Positions 8,668 to 19,300 of a stretch of DNA of 64,000 nucleotides are shown one piece after another. The DNA is from Nocardiopsis sp. ATB16-24 (GTDB taxonomy: Bacteria; Actinomycetota; Actinomycetes; Streptosporangiales; Streptosporangiaceae). The stretch's first letter is position 1; each line of letters opens with the position of its first letter. The translations under genes and the position numbers were made by a program. Below the pieces are notes generated by a model. The model saw only the letters and a program-made list of their open reading frames with translations. It had not been told where the DNA came from and did no database searches. The stretch is taken from contig NZ_JASCXJ010000005.1 of NCBI RefSeq assembly GCF_030271535.1, forward strand, positions 124,001 through 188,000, written 5' to 3'.

Positions 8668-10080
8668 CTACGCTCGATCTGAGAGAACCTGCTCCGGTAC
8701 CCGCTCCAGCGGACGCAGTTCCTCGATCTGCGCGGCCAGGTCCAGCAGCACGTCTTCTGCGCCCGGGCGGCCCACGAGCTGCAGGCCCACCGGGATCCCG
8801 TTTCCGTCGAATCCGCAGGGAACGGTGATGGCGGGCTGGCCGGTCATGTTGAAGGGATAACCGAATGCGAAGACGTCCGCGTAGAAGGACCACCGCTCGA
8901 CGAAGGAATCCCCTTTGGGAGCCTCCCCGACGCGGAGCGGAGGGCGGGTCGACGTGGGGGTGACCAACACGTCGTGCTCCTTCCAGAACTCTAGGACCCG
9001 GGCGGCCAGGGCACGGCAGGCGTTGACCGCGGCGACGTAGTCCGACGCCGTCATCCGCTCTCCCTGACGGGCGATCTCGAGGGACGGGGCCTCCACGGCG
9101 CCCAGTCCGGTGGGCCCGACCAGCTGTACCAGAGCTCCCACGTTGCCCGCCATGATAGTCAGTAGCGGATCCCTCATCCCTGTGAGGTCGGGGGAGTCCT
9201 CGACAAGGGAGTGCGGCAGATCATCGAAGACCTCCAAGGTGCTCTGGACTGCGGCGGCGATCCCTTCGTCGACTTGGCCGTGCGGGGGCGTCAGCGTCCA
9301 GGCGACGCGCAGCGGCCCCGACCGGCGGTCGCACGCTTCTAGGAAGTGGTTCGGTGGCGTTGCAGGTAGACCGTAGGGATCACCGGTCATCGGGCCGGAC
9401 ACGACGTCGAGCAGGCGCGCGGTGTCGCGTACGGTGCGCGCCATCGGACTGCTGATCGCCAGACCGGCCCAGTGCTCATGGGTGCCGGGTCCCCAGGGGA
9501 TGCGCCCGCGGGTGGGCTTGAGCCCGACGATGCCGCAGGCAGCAGCGGGGACACGTCCGGATCCCGCCCCGTCCCCGGTCAGTGCCAGTGGAGCCAGTCC
9601 CGCGGCAACGGCGGCGGCCGCTCCGCCGCTGGAGCCGGCCGGGCCGAACTCGGGCTTCCACGGGTTGCGGGTGGCACCGTGGAGCAGGTTGTCGGTGGTG
9701 GCCCGTAATCCGAACTCGGGCATCACCGTGCTGCCGAGGATGACGGCCCCCGCACGCTTCAGCCTGCTGACGGCCTCGCTGTCGAAGTCAGGGGTGTAGG
9801 AGGCGAAGGCACGAGAGCCGTTGGACATCGTCAGGCCCGCGACTTCGTGGACGTCCTTGACAAGGACGGGAACGCCCGCAAGGGGCCCTTTCCGAAGATC
9901 GGGATCGGTGTCGATCCGGCGTGCGTCCTCCAGAGCCGCCTCCTCACGCAGGCTCGCGATCGCGTTGATACGGGGTTCCAGCGTGTGGAGCCTCACCAAA
10001 TAGTCGCGGATCACCTGTTCGGCCCCGTCCCTGACGGCCCTCTCACGGATCTGGTCGGCCGTCTCGTGCTTGTTCGTCAT
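8668..10080 (-). CDS. Amidase-signature family hydrolase
   Basis: A 470-residue amidase-signature enzyme. The Ser-cisSer-Lys triad can be placed as K75 (VPVLVKDV), S150 (AGSSGG) and S174 (AGSGR). The spacings of 75 and 24 residues match the family exactly. The nucleophile motif is slightly unusual, GDGAGSGR instead of the common G-T-D-x-G-G-S-x-R. The ATG at 10080 is chosen because AGGAAG lies about ten bases upstream; two in-frame ATGs further out (up to 10137) are less likely. It stands alone between the TetR and acyltransferase genes. In a peptide cluster it might remove an acyl protecting group or form a carboxylate from an amide, but a general amidase cannot be excluded. Confidence 0.85.
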   Translation of the reverse strand: MTNKHETADQIRERAVRDGAEQVIRDYLVRLHTLEPRINAIASLREEAALEDARRIDTDPDLRKGPLAGVPVLVKDVHEVAGLTMSNGSRAFASYTPDFDSEAVSRLKRAGAVILGSTVMPEFGLRATTDNLLHGATRNPWKPEFGPAGSSGGAAAAVAAGLAPLALTGDGAGSGRVPAAACGIVGLKPTRGRIPWGPGTHEHWAGLAISSPMARTVRDTARLLDVVSGPMTGDPYGLPATPPNHFLEACDRRSGPLRVAWTLTPPHGQVDEGIAAAVQSTLEVFDDLPHSLVEDSPDLTGMRDPLLTIMAGNVGALVQLVGPTGLGAVEAPSLEIARQGERMTASDYVAAVNACRALAARVLEFWKEHDVLVTPTSTRPPLRVGEAPKGDSFVERWSFYADVFAFGYPFNMTGQPAITVPCGFDGNGIPVGLQLVGRPGAEDVLLDLAAQIEELRPLERVPEQVLSDRA

Positions 10081-10170
10081 TTCCCACTTCCTGTTCGGCA
10101 TGCGGTGGATCCGGCGTCGTGGCGTCGGAGCGGTCATGAGGACCCTGCGGTACGTCGGAGGAGCTGTGGC

Positions 10171-11562
10171 TCAATGGAGCAGTTCGACCAAGCGGTCCAG
10201 CGACGCGGAGGCCAAACGGTCTGCGCGATCTCGGGAGACCAGACCGTCGACATAGGTGAGGTTCCAGCTCAGGCGGCCGTGGACGGTCGTGGCGGCGGCG
10301 ACCAGCACACCCGTCACAGAGATGCCGGCGGCGAAGTCGGCATCGATGACGCGCAGAGAGCCGATCCACTCGGGCAGCGGTATGACACCGACGTTGGTGA
10401 GGCAGAGGTTGATGGGTCCTTCGTGATCCATGTACTCGATGAGCCCGATGCTCTGCCCGATATCGAGACCGACACGTGAGGCGAGGTCGTTGATCATGGA
10501 GAAGTGTTCGCCGCGGGCCCGTCGCCGGGCGAGGTCGGTATTGACGGCCCGGGCCGTGTCCCACAAGTCGGCCCCGCCCTCGACGATGGTGGGAAGGGTC
10601 GCGACGAACGTCCCGGCCCTCTCCGTGCCGACGGGGGGATCGAGTTCCGCGCGGAAGTCGACCGGCGAGCCGATCGCGAATCTCGTGCCCGGGGGGGTAC
10701 CCGCGTCCTGGTGCACGGCCTCCACCAACCCTGCGGCGAGGGCGCCGTGCACGGTGACGCCGTGCGCTCGGCAGGCCGAGACGAGGGCGCGGGTGGTCGC
10801 GGTGTCCAGTCGCCGGTGCACCAGACGCGTCCTGCGTTCCCCGAAGGGGACCTTTTTCTGGCGCGGGACCCGCACCGGTGCCGATCGGGAGACCTCCTCG
10901 GCGTCGCGCCGGCGTTTCTCCGCGGTGGCCGTGTCGCCTCGGCCGGAGCGATGATCGTGGGGGAAGAGGTCCTCTGTGGCTGGGGGGAGGGTGTGCTCCT
11001 CGGTCACCTGCGACTCGTCGGCTTGATTCGCAGAACCGATCGTCGCGGCGTATTCGGCCCATTGGCGAACGAGCGAGATCGCCGTCGTTCCGTCGGCGAT
11101 GGCGTGATGGAGGACGAGGACGAGTTCGTGGATTTCTCGGCCGCCGCCATCGATCGCACTGACGGCCTCTGCGCGGGCGAGTGGACCGGTACGCGAGTCG
11201 ACGCCTTCTGCCAGATGACGGTGGTCGGCGTCATCGGCCCACCGGGCACTCGAGGCAAGTCGCTCGGGTGACTCCTCCCGGTGGGTCAGCGGGATCGGGT
11301 GACTGGACCGGATGAACGCCGGTCCGCTCTCCGTGTCCTCGGCGATGGCGGTCCTCAATGCCGCATGGCGCTGTTGGAGAAGGCCAAGGGCGGTCCGCAC
11401 AGCGGTCCGATCCAGGTGTCCTTTGACGGTCATCCTGCCGACGACGTTGAGCGGGGAAAGGCGGTCGGCGATCCAATACCAGCGTTCCAGAGGGCTGAGT
11501 GGGCGGTGCACATTTCCTCCAGCAGATCGAAGACATCCGGTGCCGTGTATCGGTATCGCCAT
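10171..11562 (-). CDS. Condensation-like acyltransferase (PapA / wax-ester-synthase superfamily)
   Basis: A 463-residue stand-alone member of the CoA-dependent acyltransferase / NRPS condensation superfamily. The active-site motif HHAIADG is at about residues 152-158, after an N-terminal block RPLSPLERWYWIADRLSPLNVVG. A second half shows TRFAIGSPVDFR and NLCLTNVGVIPLPEWIGSLRVI, like PapA5 and diacylglycerol/wax-ester synthases. These enzymes transfer an acyl group to an alcohol or amine from CoA or a carrier protein. Its ATG overlaps the stop of the LuxR gene by one base (TGATG), so the two are translationally coupled. Next to a two-module NRPS with one serine residue, it may esterify or N-acylate the product. 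Confidence 0.8.
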   Translation of the reverse strand: MAIPIHGTGCLRSAGGNVHRPLSPLERWYWIADRLSPLNVVGRMTVKGHLDRTAVRTALGLLQQRHAALRTAIAEDTESGPAFIRSSHPIPLTHREESPERLASSARWADDADHRHLAEGVDSRTGPLARAEAVSAIDGGGREIHELVLVLHHAIADGTTAISLVRQWAEYAATIGSANQADESQVTEEHTLPPATEDLFPHDHRSGRGDTATAEKRRRDAEEVSRSAPVRVPRQKKVPFGERRTRLVHRRLDTATTRALVSACRAHGVTVHGALAAGLVEAVHQDAGTPPGTRFAIGSPVDFRAELDPPVGTERAGTFVATLPTIVEGGADLWDTARAVNTDLARRRARGEHFSMINDLASRVGLDIGQSIGLIEYMDHEGPINLCLTNVGVIPLPEWIGSLRVIDADFAAGISVTGVLVAAATTVHGRLSWNLTYVDGLVSRDRADRLASASLDRLVELLH

Positions 11563-12815
11563 CAACGAGAACCTTCATTCATACGGACGATCATGGTGTC
11601 CTTGAGTGCGGTGCGGACCAATCGGACACGCGAGTTCACGCCGTATTTTTTGAAAAGCTTCTTGAGGTGATAGTTAACGGTGTGCTGGGAGATTTTCAAG
11701 CGACGTGCTATTTGCCGGTTCGTGAAACCTTCCGAAGCCAACAGGATCAGACGTTTTTCCTGCGCGGTGAGGTCGGATTTGGTTTCGCTGGAGACATACG
11801 TGTCGAGGGAGGGGATAGACAGGGAAGCGAGACGGATGAGTGACGGGAAGCGTCTTGGTATCTTCGACCAGAAGATCTCGTGCACCATCGGACTTTGGAA
11901 TCGAAAAGAGCCGTCTATCTGGAGGAACCCGAGTTCGGCTGAGGCACGACTCATTTCCTCAGCCTGGCTCCTGGTGATCTCCATCGTTCTTTGGACCGGT
12001 TCTAGGGATTCGAACTCATCGCCCATCGATGCGCACGTGACAAGGAACTTGTCAACCGGGATCCGTACTGAACGAAGGACGTCGTCCACCCAGACATGTA
12101 CTCGCCTCGGAAGGTAGTCAACGCGGATATCGACTGCTCCTTCCCGGTGCATGAACGAACTCTCCTCCTGTAGGCCGAGCAAGAGTTCCCGGACCAGGGT
12201 GGGGTGGCCGCCGGCCCGTGCCAGGCACGCGGACAGGGACTCGCCCGGCGGCGCCCCGATGATCTCCTCGGCCGCTCGCAGAACGGCCGCGTGAGGAAGA
12301 GGCCTCAGGAGGACTCGGTGGACCCGCTCCCCGGGGTGGGCGCGAGACGACGCCGCTCCCTCGGAGGAGGCTCGCAGCCATACTCGCCCCGAAGCGGGGC
12401 ATAACCCCACGTCAGGGGAGGTGTGGAGAGCAAGGTCGAGAGCAGTGTCAACGCTGACGCGCGTCCACGGTCCGCCGCCCCGGCAGATTGGGCACAGGCC
12501 TGCCGGGGAGGGAAGACGATGCTCCCGGCCGGGGCAGCGCACCGGTCCTTGGGTCCGAAGGCCGAGCTCACGAGCCGCTCGCAGGCACTCGGCCGCGAAC
12601 ACGCCGCGCCCCGAGCCCGGCGGACCCTCGATGGAGATCTGGACGGCCAGGCCGGAGGCGCGTGTATCCCGAAGCACACAGAGAATGTCTTCCAATTCCT
12701 CTCCTCTGGCGACGGGCACAGGATGTTCCTTTGTTGTCGTGAGGGGATCGCCACAGGGATTCTCTTCCCTGGAAGAAATATCCCTGGCTTTCGAAAGTTC
12801 GATGGAAGCCAGCAT
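11562..12815 (-). CDS. LuxR-family regulator with degenerate P-loop domain
   Basis: A 417-residue protein. A C-terminal LuxR/FixJ helix-turn-helix is clear: SDLTAQEKRLILLASEGF, then TNRQIARRLKISQHTVNYHLKKLFKKYGV and SRVRLV. The N-terminal half resembles a much-reduced LAL-type ATPase. Its P-loop reads GPPGSGRG with Arg in place of the invariant Lys, so ATP hydrolysis is doubtful. The ATG at 12815 has AAAAGGAG nine bases upstream. The gene is divergent from the NRPS across a 512-bp AT-richer gap containing a CRP-type palindrome. It is coupled by overlap to the acyltransferase. It is probably the direct regulator of the NRPS operon. Confidence 0.82.
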   Translation of the reverse strand: MLASIELSKARDISSREENPCGDPLTTTKEHPVPVARGEELEDILCVLRDTRASGLAVQISIEGPPGSGRGVFAAECLRAARELGLRTQGPVRCPGREHRLPSPAGLCPICRGGGPWTRVSVDTALDLALHTSPDVGLCPASGRVWLRASSEGAASSRAHPGERVHRVLLRPLPHAAVLRAAEEIIGAPPGESLSACLARAGGHPTLVRELLLGLQEESSFMHREGAVDIRVDYLPRRVHVWVDDVLRSVRIPVDKFLVTCASMGDEFESLEPVQRTMEITRSQAEEMSRASAELGFLQIDGSFRFQSPMVHEIFWSKIPRRFPSLIRLASLSIPSLDTYVSSETKSDLTAQEKRLILLASEGFTNRQIARRLKISQHTVNYHLKKLFKKYGVNSRVRLVRTALKDTMIVRMNEGSR

Positions 12816-13327
12816 TTTCTATCTCCTTTTCAGGTATGACGAGGTCCTGTTCGCGCAGTCTTGTGGCGTCGGTGCCCGTGGCCTGGTCGAGTAGGAAATT
12901 CCCTGTTGGAGTCCGAGTGGTGACTTCAGTGTCTCGGGCATGAAACCTGTACGAACGTCCCACTTCTTTTATTGTGCAGCATGGGGCGGGGTGGCGTAAT
13001 GTGATCTGTGTCACATTGGATATTCGGTTCCTTTCTTCATGCATGCATTCAGGTGGGGCCAATGGTCGGCGGGGTGCTCCTGTGATTTGCGCTGGTCAAT
13101 AGTGAACATGAGAAAAAACCTGAAATCCTCATGGGTTGGTGGTGGTGTGTTCGCTGGCCAGTGAACTTGTCCGAGTCTTTCGGGTGCCTACTTGATTGCG
13201 CAGTGGTAAGGCCGGTGGAGCTGCCCCTAACTTCTTTTCAAGGTCTTGCCGGCGCTGAATCAGAAGGGCGCTCCCAGGGAGAGGCCGAAGAGCCAGGAAA
13301 AACATCCGAAACCAGGTGGGATGCTCG
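12816..13327. promoter_or_regulatory. Divergent control region between luxR-type gene and NRPS, with CRP-like site
   Basis: This 512-bp gap is visibly richer in A and T than the flanking genes and holds no convincing ORF. At 12998-13017 it contains a perfect inverted repeat with the CRP consensus layout TGTGA-N6-TCACA (AATGTGA at 12998-13004, TCACATT at 13011-13017). Actinobacterial Crp/GlxR proteins bind this pattern, so nutritional control of the cluster is plausible. Promoters for both directions must lie here but no clear -10/-35 pair was identified. Confidence 0.55.
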
Positions 13328-16300
13328 GTGAACCGCTTTCGTACACAGCATGACTTTCCTGAACGCCCGTTCGACAAGGTTCGGCCTACCATGTACCAGG
13401 AGGACATCTGGGCCTCAGAGGAACGCACCCCCGGCGGCCCCCAGTTCAACGTGGTCCTGCACGAGCGGTTGGCCGGCGGGATCGACTTCGCGCTGTTGAA
13501 AGCGTCCATGGAGCACGCACTGCGCGAATGCGATGCGTTTCGCATGAGGTTTCACGAGGAGGGCGGGGTCCCGTTCCTCAGAGTGGAGGCCCCCGGGGAC
13601 CCGGGTGACACGGTGGAGATCGTGGATCTCTCCGCGGAAGACGACCCAGCAGAGGCGGTACGAGCATGGCAGGAGCGGGACCTGTACCGGCCTTTGGACC
13701 TACGCGGTGGTCCTCTCCTCCGCGCGGTCCTGCTCGTCGAGAGTGCATCGACCGTCCACGCGCACGTGAAGGCGCACCATATCGTCGCTGACGCGTGGGC
13801 TCTCAACCGGCTCTCCGCGAGGATCCTGGCCGACTACCAACGGCGTCTCGAAGGCGGATCGGTCCCCGAACCCGGACCGCCGTCGTTCGCCGGCGAGGTG
13901 GCCCGATCCCGGGACTACCTGCGGTCGTCCTCTTATGAGAGCGACCGCAGGTTCCACCGGGACAACCTCGCGGGTTTCACCCCCGCCTTATTCCCCCGTG
14001 GCGGTACGGGCCGAACACGGCGTGGACGGCACTCCTTCGTCATCGACGGCAAGACCGTGCAACGGATCCTGGAGGCGGGCAGTTCGCCGTTCGCCTACCT
14101 GGCCACCGTTGTAGGGATCTGGCTCGGCCGAGTGCTGCGCACCTCCGACGTGGTGTTGGGCGTTCCTTTCCTCAACCGGAGAACCGATACCGAACGCGAG
14201 GTCGTCGGCCAGTTCGCCAACAACCTGCCGCTCCGCCTGGAACTGGACGAGGGCCAGTCGCTCCTGGAGGCCGCGGACCACACTCGTCGGCGTCTCAGGA
14301 AGATGCGCGACCACGAGCGGCTTCCGCTCGGTGAGATCGTGAAGGAGATGCCGCCGACCTCTGCCGGCGCGCGCCGGCCTTTCGACGTGACCCTCTCCTA
14401 CATGCGCTACCCGCATTCGGTGCTCGGGAACGGAATCGAGCGGACGACCACCGTCATGGCCCCCGTCCACGAGGACAACGCCCTGTCGGTCATGGTCCAC
14501 GCCTTCGAGGACGAGGACGACCTACGCGTCGACCTCGACTACGCACGCGACGTCTTCGACGGCGAGCTCACGGCGGAGGCGTTCGCCGGGCACATCGCCG
14601 AACTCGTCGTCAAGGGCCTGGAGCTGGCCGAGCTTCCCACTTCGGCGCTGTCCATGCTGACCGCCGAGGAGTACGAGGATCTGCTGCGCAGTCGGCAGGG
14701 AGAGCACGTCCGCTACCCGTGCGAGAAGACGCTCCACGGCCTCTTCCAGGAACAGACGGCGCGTACTCCCGACCGTACGGCTGTCCACGACATCGCCACC
14801 GGGACCACGCTCACCTTCGCCGAACTGGACCGGCGATCCAATCAGGTCGCCCGGCACCTGCGCGAGCAAGGCGTGGGCCCCGGGACTCGGGTGGCGATCA
14901 TGGCTGAGCGTGGCCCCGACCTGTTGCCCGGACTTCTCGGTGTCCTCAAGGCCGGGGGCGCCTACGTGCCTGTCGACCCGGGTTATCCCGAGGCTCGGAT
15001 CAGCCTGCTCCTGGAGGACTGTGCCCCCGTAGCCGTACTCCTCGGTGAAGGAACCGATCCCGAACGCATTCCCGAGGACAGTCCGGCCCACCGCGTCGCC
15101 GACATGTACCACGGCTCCGACCGGCCGCTAGAGCCCACAACGGAGTCCACCGACATCGCCTACGTCATCTACACCTCCGGATCCACCGGACGTCCCAAGG
15201 GTGTGATGGTCGAGCACCACTCGGTGGTCAACCGGCTCGCTTGGATGCAGCGCCATTATCCGATCGGAAGAGGCGACACCCTTCTTCAAAAGACGCCCAC
15301 CAGCTTCGATGTGTCGGTGTGGGAACTTTTCTGGTGGGCTGTCGAGGGCGCGGGGTTGTCCCTGCTGCCGCCCGGAGGGGAGAAGGACCCCAGACGTATC
15401 CTCGACGCTGTGAGCGGCCGTGGCGTGACCGCCCTCCACTTCGTCCCCTCCATGCTCGGCCCGTTCCTGGATCTGTTGGAGAACGACCCTGAGGCCGCTG
15501 CGAGGGCGGAGGGCCTGCGTTGGGTCTTCTGTAGTGGCGAGGCACTGCCGGCCGACCGCGTCAACCGGTTCAACGGCGTCTTCGCCGAAGCGCAACGAAG
15601 GGGAGACGGTCCGCTCCTGGTCAATCTGTACGGCCCCACCGAAGCCGCGGTCGATGTCACCCGCTACGACTGCCCCCCAGCCGACGCCGGGCCGCTGGAC
15701 CGGGTGCCCATCGGCAGTCCGGTGCAGAACACCAGCCTGTACGTGTTCGGGGCACACGGCGGACTCCAGCCCGTCGGTGTCCCCGGGGAGCTGTGCATCG
15801 GCGGAGTACAGGTGGCCCGCGGTTACCTCGGCCGACCCCAGCTCACAGAGGAGAAGTTCGTCAAGGACCCCTATTCCCCGGGAGGCCGACTCTACCGCAC
15901 CGGAGACCTGGCCCGGCTGCTGTCCGACGGGAACATCGAGTACCTCGGCCGCATCGACGACCAGGTGAAGATCCGCGGCAACCGCGTTGAGCTCGGGGAG
16001 GTCCAGAACGCTCTGGTCGCCCTGGACGAAGTGCGTGACGCAGTGGTCATCGACCACACCCCGCCCGGGCGGGGAACCTCTCTGGCGGCCTACTACGTGG
16101 CCGACACCGAGCTGGCCCCGGCCGAGATCTCTGCCCGGCTGGGCGGTTCCCTGCCGGACTATATGATCCCGGCCCACTACGTCCGGCTCGACCGGATTCC
16201 CCTCACCCCCAACGGCAAGGCCGACCGGCGGGCGCTGCCCCGGCCGACCACCGCCCCCTCCGGAGGAGAATCGGCCAGAACACCCACTGAGGTCGCGCTC

Positions 16301-19300
16301 GCGGCGGTGATCGGTGAGGTCCTCGGCCTGGAGCGAGTGGGGGTGGAGGATGACTACTACGCACTGGGCGGGGACTCCATCACCATGCTCAGGATCCGTG
16401 CCCTCGCCGAACGTGCCGGTATCGGATTCGACCTCTCCGACCTGGTGCGCTCCCCCACGGTCCGCGGGCTGGCGGAGGTGATCGACCGACGCGGCGGCGT
16501 CTCCACCCACGACAGAGAGGAACAGGAGCCCTTCGCGCTCGTCTCCCACATCGACCGGGCTCGGCTGGAAGGGCGCGCCGACGCCTTCCCTCTCACCCGA
16601 TTGCAGCTCGGTCTGCTGTTCCACAGTCGGAGGAGTCGGGAGTCGGCTGTCTACAAGGACGTCTTCCGGTACAGCATTGAGATGCCGTGGGACGAGCGGC
16701 ACTTCCGCACGGCCTTCGCCCGCTTGGGCGTCCGCCACTGTGTCCTGCGATCGTCCTTCGACCTCACCACCTATTCCGAGCCACTCCAGATCATCGACCA
16801 TGAGATGCCCTCCGGCGGTCTGGAGATCACGGACCTGAGAGGTGCCCCTGGGAAGGACGCCGAGGAGCGCGTTCTCGCGCACATGCATGAACGACGCCTG
16901 CACGACTACGCGTTCGACCAGCCGCCCCTGTACCTCTTCCACGTCTTCGTCAGGGACGAGACGGTCGAACTGGTGCTCTCGTTCCACCACGCACTTCTCG
17001 ACGGCGGCAGCGTCGCCAACCTCGTGAGCGAGCTGCTCCGGGACCACCTGCACGCCTGTGGGCTGGACATCGAACCGGTCGACGACACGATCCCGCCGAG
17101 TCCGGCCCTGCACGCGGCGGACGAGCGCGCGGCAATCGCCTCCGAGGAGAGCCGCGCCTTCTGGCGGGAGCGACTCAGTGGAGCGGCTCCACCGAGCCTG
17201 GAGGGCTTCCGGGCCCACGAGCCCGTCGGAGACGAGGCGCTGATCGTACGGGAGGTGACGCTTCCGGAGAACCTCACCGACGCGCTCGGCGCGCTGGTCG
17301 CGGAGCACCGTATCCCGGTCAAGTCCGTGCTCTTCACGGCGCATGCGCTCACCCTGTCGGCGATGGCCGGCCAGGACGACCTCTGCACCGGGCTGGTCTC
17401 CCATGGGCGTCCGGATGTCGAGGACGGGGAACACGTTTGCGGGCTCTTCCTCAACACGCTCCCCCTGCGGTTCGCTCCCGGGCGGAGGACCTGGTTGGAA
17501 GCGGTGCTCCATACCGCAGAGGCCGAACGCGAGGCCTACCCCCACCGCCGGGTGCCGCTGGAGGTGATCCAGCAGGACCTCGGCGGGAACACCCTGGTGG
17601 ACACGGCCTTCAACTACATCCATTTCCGTCAGCTGAGCGCGGTCTTCCGAACCTCCGGGGTGCAAGACCGTGGTTTCACCGCTTGGGAGGAGACCAACTT
17701 CTCCCTGCTGGTCAACGCCATGACCGACCCCGTGGACGGCCGCGTCCGACTACGGATGGACTTCGCCGGCCAGAGTTTCACAGCGGACCAGGCCGACCTC
17801 TTCGCGGTGACCTACACCGCCATCCTGCGTCGGATCGTGAGCACACCGCTGAAGAGCGTCGATCTGTCGTTCCTCGCACCGGAGCTCTCATCCCCACCGT
17901 CGCGGTCGGCCGAGCCCATGAGTGTGGTGCGTGTCTTCGAGGAGAGGGCGAGGGCCACGCCCCGGGCCACGGCCGTGGTCTTCGACGGTGGTTCGTGGGC
18001 CTACGCGGAACTCGCCGACCTCTCCGAGCGCATCGCACGCACCCTGCTCTCGGTGGGGGTGAGCCCTGGAGACCGGGTCGGTATCGCAATGGAGCGCGGA
18101 CCCCATGCCATCGCCGTTCTGCTCGGGGTTGCGCGCGCCGGCTGCTCGGCTGTGCCGCTGGACGTCTCCTATCCGGCAGAAAGGATCCGGGCCATGGTCG
18201 AGCAGGGCTCCCCTGAGCGCGTGATCGTCGGGGAGGAGCATGAACACCTGATCGATGACGGGAGTGTGGTGCTTCCAGCCGAGTCGCTTTTCGACGGGAC
18301 CGCGTCCCAGCGGCGGGGTACCCTCGCTCTGCCGTTGGACGTGTCCCCGGGGGACGAGGCCTACTTGTTGTTCACCTCGGGTTCCACCGGCGAGCCCAAG
18401 GGCGTGTCCATGCCGCACCGCTCTTTGGCCAACCTCGTCGCCTGGCAGAACAGCGTGCCCAGCGGGGCTGTCGGGGGACGCACGCTGCAGTACGCCCCGC
18501 TCAGTTTCGACGTCTTCTTTCAGGAGCTGTACACCACCCTGTGCGGCGGTGGCACCCTGGTGGTGATCTCCGAGGAGCTGCGTCGTGACATGCCCCGTCT
18601 GCTCAACAGGATCGAGGAGGTGGGCGTCGAGCGTGTTCACATGCCTTACGTCGCCCTGCAGCGGTTCGCGGAAGCCGCGACGGCCCTGAACGCCGCGCCT
18701 CGCACGCTCAAGGTGATCATCTCCTCGGGAGAACAGCTGAGGATCACCGAGGAGATCCGTGACCTCTGCCGCTCCCTGGGGAACGACGCGATCCTGGAGA
18801 ACCAATACGGTCCGACGGAAAGCCATGTCGTCACGGCGCATACGCTGACGGGCGACCCCGGCCTCTTTCCGGCCCTGCCGCCCATCGGCCGTCCGATCAA
18901 CGGTGCCCGGGTGGTGGTCCTCGACTCCGAAGGGCGTCCTTCCCCCGTCGGCGGTAAGGGCGAGATATACCTCGGCGGAGTCTGCCTTGCCTCGGGGTAC
19001 GTGGGACGGCCGGACCTGACCGGGGAGCGGTTCGTCGCCGACCCGGTCAGGGAGGGCGAACGCCTCTACCGCACCGGCGACGTCGGCATGGTGATGCCCG
19101 GCGGAGAGGTCGTGTGCCTGGGCCGCTCAGACCGCCAGGTGAAGGTACGCGGGTACCGGGTGGAGCCGGCGGAGATCGAGATCGCCATCGCCGAGGTGGC
19201 GGCCCGGATCGGCACCGACGTGGCCGAGGTCGCGGTTGTGGCCCGCGGCCGGGACTCGGGCGAGACGTTCCTCGCCACCTACCTGGTCTCCGGGGATGAG

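Noticed and set aside
12568..13062. 164-codon minus-strand frame upstream of the LuxR gene
   Set aside because: It is out of frame with the LuxR gene, shows no domain, and the LuxR start at 12815 has a strong ribosome site.
15128..17665. 845-codon open frame on the minus strand
   Set aside because: It is antisense to the NRPS A1-C2 region. High GC in third positions leaves the complementary frame open; no family resemblance.
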